Shown here piece after piece: positions 61,838 through 64,000 of a stretch of DNA of 64,000 nt. Numbering within the stretch: position 1 is the stretch's first letter; each line of letters begins with the position of its first letter. Made by a program: the position numbers and the translations under genes. The stretch is from an uncultured Desulfobacter sp. (GTDB lineage: Bacteria; Desulfobacterota; Desulfobacteria; Desulfobacterales; Desulfobacteraceae), in the NCBI RefSeq assembly GCF_963665355.1, contig NZ_OY762229.1, positions 1,426,001 to 1,490,000 on the forward strand. The letters are read 5' to 3'. A model generated the notes under the pieces. The model had not been told where the DNA came from. It worked only from the letters and a program-made list of their open reading frames with translations, and searched no databases.

Positions 61838-64000
61838 TCACGGGCGCCGGCAGCCTGCAAGGGTGCAGGACTTGGTCAATTTTACGACGTCTGCCATGGA
61901 AATCTTGCCGTCCTGGTTCAGATCATAGAGCGGATAAATGGACGCATCCTTGCGCAGATAATTACGCAGAAAAGCGACATCATCCCTGTCTATATCGCCA
62001 TCCAGGTCAAAATCGCCATCCAATTTAACCTTTACAGTGCCGGTGTATCCCAGGGTCGTACCGGCGCTATCTCTTAACGCCGCGTAAATGCTGCTGTTGG
62101 CGTCGGCTTTCAGGGTGTATGACACCTGGGTGGCAGCCCCCCCGGTTGCAGAAGCGCTGCCCAGTTCAACATCGGTAAGGCCTGCGACGGATGCGGAAGT
62201 GACCGTAAGGGTTTTGGGGGTATCCCGGTCAAAATCCACGGGAAATTCGGCGATATCGATGTCGGATGCGATGGTGCCGATGCCGTAGCTGTCAAGCTTG
62301 GGCATATCAAAATAGTTGTAATCATCCAGCACCGGAGAGTAGGAGTTCATATAGATTTTGTCATGGGACAGGTCAAAATAGATCATTTTGATGTAACCCA
62401 TGCCGCCCTCGGGGGCAGACTGGTAATCTGTGCAGACCTGATACACAGCACGGTCGTCTTCACCGTCCCCGTCATCATCAAAACCCACAATGTTCAGTGA
62501 AGACCCATGGTAATGGCCATTGATGACGGCAAACACGTTCTTGTTGTTCCTGCAGACACTTTCAAGCAGCAGATCACTGGTATAACTCTGTGTACCGGCG
62601 GAATTAATGCCGCCGTGCACGCAGATAATGACCTTGCGATGGGCAAATTTTGCACAAACCTCATTCATCCAGTCGGTTTCAGGAGTATAGATATCCCAGC
62701 TCATGTAAAGAAAGAGCAGCTCTTCCCCGTTCACGGTGACAAGGTCATAATGGCCCAGATTGTTCTTGTAAGATCCTCCGTAAACCGGGCTGTTCTTATA
62801 CCGGTCCGCACCAAAATACTTCCAGTAAAGTTCATAACGCATGTTGCCGTGGGCCACATCGTGGTTGCCGGCCAGTACGCCGTAGGGAATTTTGGCAGCT
62901 TCGAACTTGGCAAGCTCCTGGCTGGCATTGACATATTCATACTCTTCGTTGAACTCATCCACAATGTCTCCGGTGTGGATCACATACTCAATTCCCAGTT
63001 TTTCGGCATTGTCCACAATCCAGTCGGTCATGGAGGTGAAGTTCTCCATATACTGCTCGGCGTAATACTGGGTGTCGGTGATCCAGGCAATGGAGAAGTC
63101 ATACTGTCCGGGAATGCCTGTGCCGTCCCAGGATTCATTGCTGTCGCCGGTGGTGGTGTACATGTCGGGGTAGGCATAGGGTGCATACTCACTGCCCCGG
63201 GCCTGGATCAGAACCCTGGCCACGCCGTCGGACATATGTCTGTCAAGGGTGCAGACCCCGGTGATCACGCCGTCGGACTCGGTTGTATTGTCAATGAGAT
63301 CCCAGGTCTCGCTGTCCGGGTCAAGGATGAAGAGTCGGACAGCCTGGCTGTAGTCTGCCTGGGCCTTGACCTCCACCCTTAACGCGGTGATGTCCGAAGA
63401 TTTCACAGGAATCTCAAGGATCTGGTAGGGATAGTCTCCGTTGTTTGATACCGTGGCACCGGTGCCTGCATGGCTGACGGCAAGGGCTGTGCTGTCTCCG
63501 GCACCTTCCCTGGTGGCGGCGGCGTCAAGGCCGCAGGCCTCATAAATCCTGACACTGGCCACGCCACTGCCTGTGGTGACGGATGCCACCCGGTTCTCTT
63601 TGTCAACGGCCATGGCCACATTGACCTCCGCCGTTGTCTCGTTAGCCTGCGGGGTCACTGTGTTGCGCACGGTAAATGAAATCTGTCTGGTTTCACTGCC
63701 CGAAACCGCCAGGATGTGTGTCCCGTCAGACAAAAGAGTCGTGTCCAATGCGAAGGCCACAGCGTCAACCTTGTCCGCAGGAATGGTGAATACCATGGTG
63801 ACGCTGGTGGTGCAGCCGCTGGAGTCGCCCATTTTCACAGTTGAGGTAAGATCAACGGCATCGCCGTTCATGTCAACGGCGGTGTCGGGGGAAAGCACCG
63901 TGCCGTCGGTGAACTTAAGCTGAAAATTGCCCGCAGTGAAATCATCATTGTTGGCATCGGTGTCCGCCTCAAAGGCAGATCCCCAGGTGCCTGCACGCAA
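61838..64000 (-). CDS. Calcineurin-like phosphoesterase with C-terminal dockerin, partial
   Basis: The 5' end lies beyond the window; 720 codons are seen. Residues about 310-590 are a metallophosphoesterase: FSIAWITDTQYYAEQYMENF, VIHTGDIVDEFNEEYEY, YGVLAGNHDVAHGNMRYELY and VICVHGGINS with NGHYHGSSL, giving the five metal motifs. The N-terminal part is beta-rich, Ig/CBM-like. The C-terminus (GDFDLDGDIDRDDVAFLRNY, LYDLNQDGKISMADVVKLTK) holds two F-hand repeats of a dockerin that would bind Ca2+ and a cohesin. It is presumably secreted. Dockerins outside cellulosomes are known but the partner is unknown. Confidence 0.88.
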   Translation of the reverse strand: MRAGTWGSAFEADTDANNDDFTAGNFQLKFTDGTVLSPDTAVDMNGDAVDLTSTVKMGDSSGCTTSVTMVFTIPADKVDAVAFALDTTLLSDGTHILAVSGSETRQISFTVRNTVTPQANETTAEVNVAMAVDKENRVASVTTGSGVASVRIYEACGLDAAATREGAGDSTALAVSHAGTGATVSNNGDYPYQILEIPVKSSDITALRVEVKAQADYSQAVRLFILDPDSETWDLIDNTTESDGVITGVCTLDRHMSDGVARVLIQARGSEYAPYAYPDMYTTTGDSNESWDGTGIPGQYDFSIAWITDTQYYAEQYMENFTSMTDWIVDNAEKLGIEYVIHTGDIVDEFNEEYEYVNASQELAKFEAAKIPYGVLAGNHDVAHGNMRYELYWKYFGADRYKNSPVYGGSYKNNLGHYDLVTVNGEELLFLYMSWDIYTPETDWMNEVCAKFAHRKVIICVHGGINSAGTQSYTSDLLLESVCRNNKNVFAVINGHYHGSSLNIVGFDDDGDGEDDRAVYQVCTDYQSAPEGGMGYIKMIYFDLSHDKIYMNSYSPVLDDYNYFDMPKLDSYGIGTIASDIDIAEFPVDFDRDTPKTLTVTSASVAGLTDVELGSASATGGAATQVSYTLKADANSSIYAALRDSAGTTLGYTGTVKVKLDGDFDLDGDIDRDDVAFLRNYLRKDASIYPLYDLNQDGKISMADVVKLTKSCTLAGCRRP

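Noticed and set aside
62507-63382. 291-codon plus-strand ORF opposite the phosphoesterase
   Set aside because: Repetitive Gly/Val/His composition with no family resemblance, antisense to a clear multidomain gene.

Overview
The window looks like the chromosome of a strictly anaerobic, respiring, Gram-negative bacterium, most likely a sulfate reducer of the Desulfobacterota (Desulfobacter-like). The clues are desulfoferrodoxin, a 218-residue sulfite reductase of the Desulfovibrio assimilatory type, a ferredoxin-linked 2-oxoacid oxidoreductase, ADP-forming acyl-CoA synthetase, multihaem cytochromes and sigma-54 promoters. Taxonomy is inferred from gene content only.

Layout. 1-9.2 kb: the 3' end of a Na+/H+ antiporter, a headless BON gene, an IS1182-family element inside a small Cys-rich gene, an aconitase remnant, korAB, small membrane and stress proteins, and desulfoferrodoxin. 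9.4-15.6 kb: a first sufC-sufB pair, an IS630-family element, an old yellow enzyme, a GapN-type dehydrogenase and a phosphoglycerate mutase remnant. 15.6-18.9 kb: a tetrahaem cytochrome fusing peroxidase-like and TsdA-like parts, then debris. 18.9-39.5 kb: a stress island built around an inverted duplication. The left arm reads leftward (mini-GroEL, two glycosyltransferases, two GH130 proteins, then a RelA/SpoT protein). The right arm reads rightward (groES, groEL, broken copies of the same glycan genes, an intact GH130, then SIS, PIG-L, GT4 and GH100 genes). Between them lie a ferritin-like GGDEF protein, a truncated enhancer-binding protein and an IS. 39.6-47.8 kb: a leftward unit (B12 radical SAM, grpE, ftsH remnant, acyl-CoA synthetase-acetyltransferase, ZraP-like protein) next to the full enhancer-binding protein. 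47.8-51.7 kb: recombinase and type I restriction debris, a cold-shock protein, and a nucleoside transporter with PpnP. 51.8-64 kb: a membrane FeS/cytochrome b pair, a DODA dioxygenase, a second sufB-sufC pair, a HigBA-like module, a second antiporter, exported superoxide dismutase, a ParB-like protein, small sulfite reductase and a dockerin phosphoesterase.

The unifying signal is regulatory. A 31-32-bp dyad, GGTCATAT-N16-ATATGACC with variants, occurs at eight places. At seven of them a sigma-54 -24/-12 element (GG-N10-GA or GG-N10-GC) lies about 91-109 bp away in the direction of a gene start. Targets are the BON gene, the aconitase remnant/korAB, the tetrahaem cytochrome, groESL, the mini-GroEL/glycan operon, and the radical SAM-grpE operon together with its duplicated promoter. 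The PAS-AAA-Fis activator at 46.3-47.8 kb is the obvious candidate regulator. I read this as a local stress regulon joining protein folding, a glycan or compatible solute made by GT and GH130 enzymes, redox defence and carbon metabolism. The regulon assignment is an inference; the repeats and promoter spacing are read directly from the sequence.
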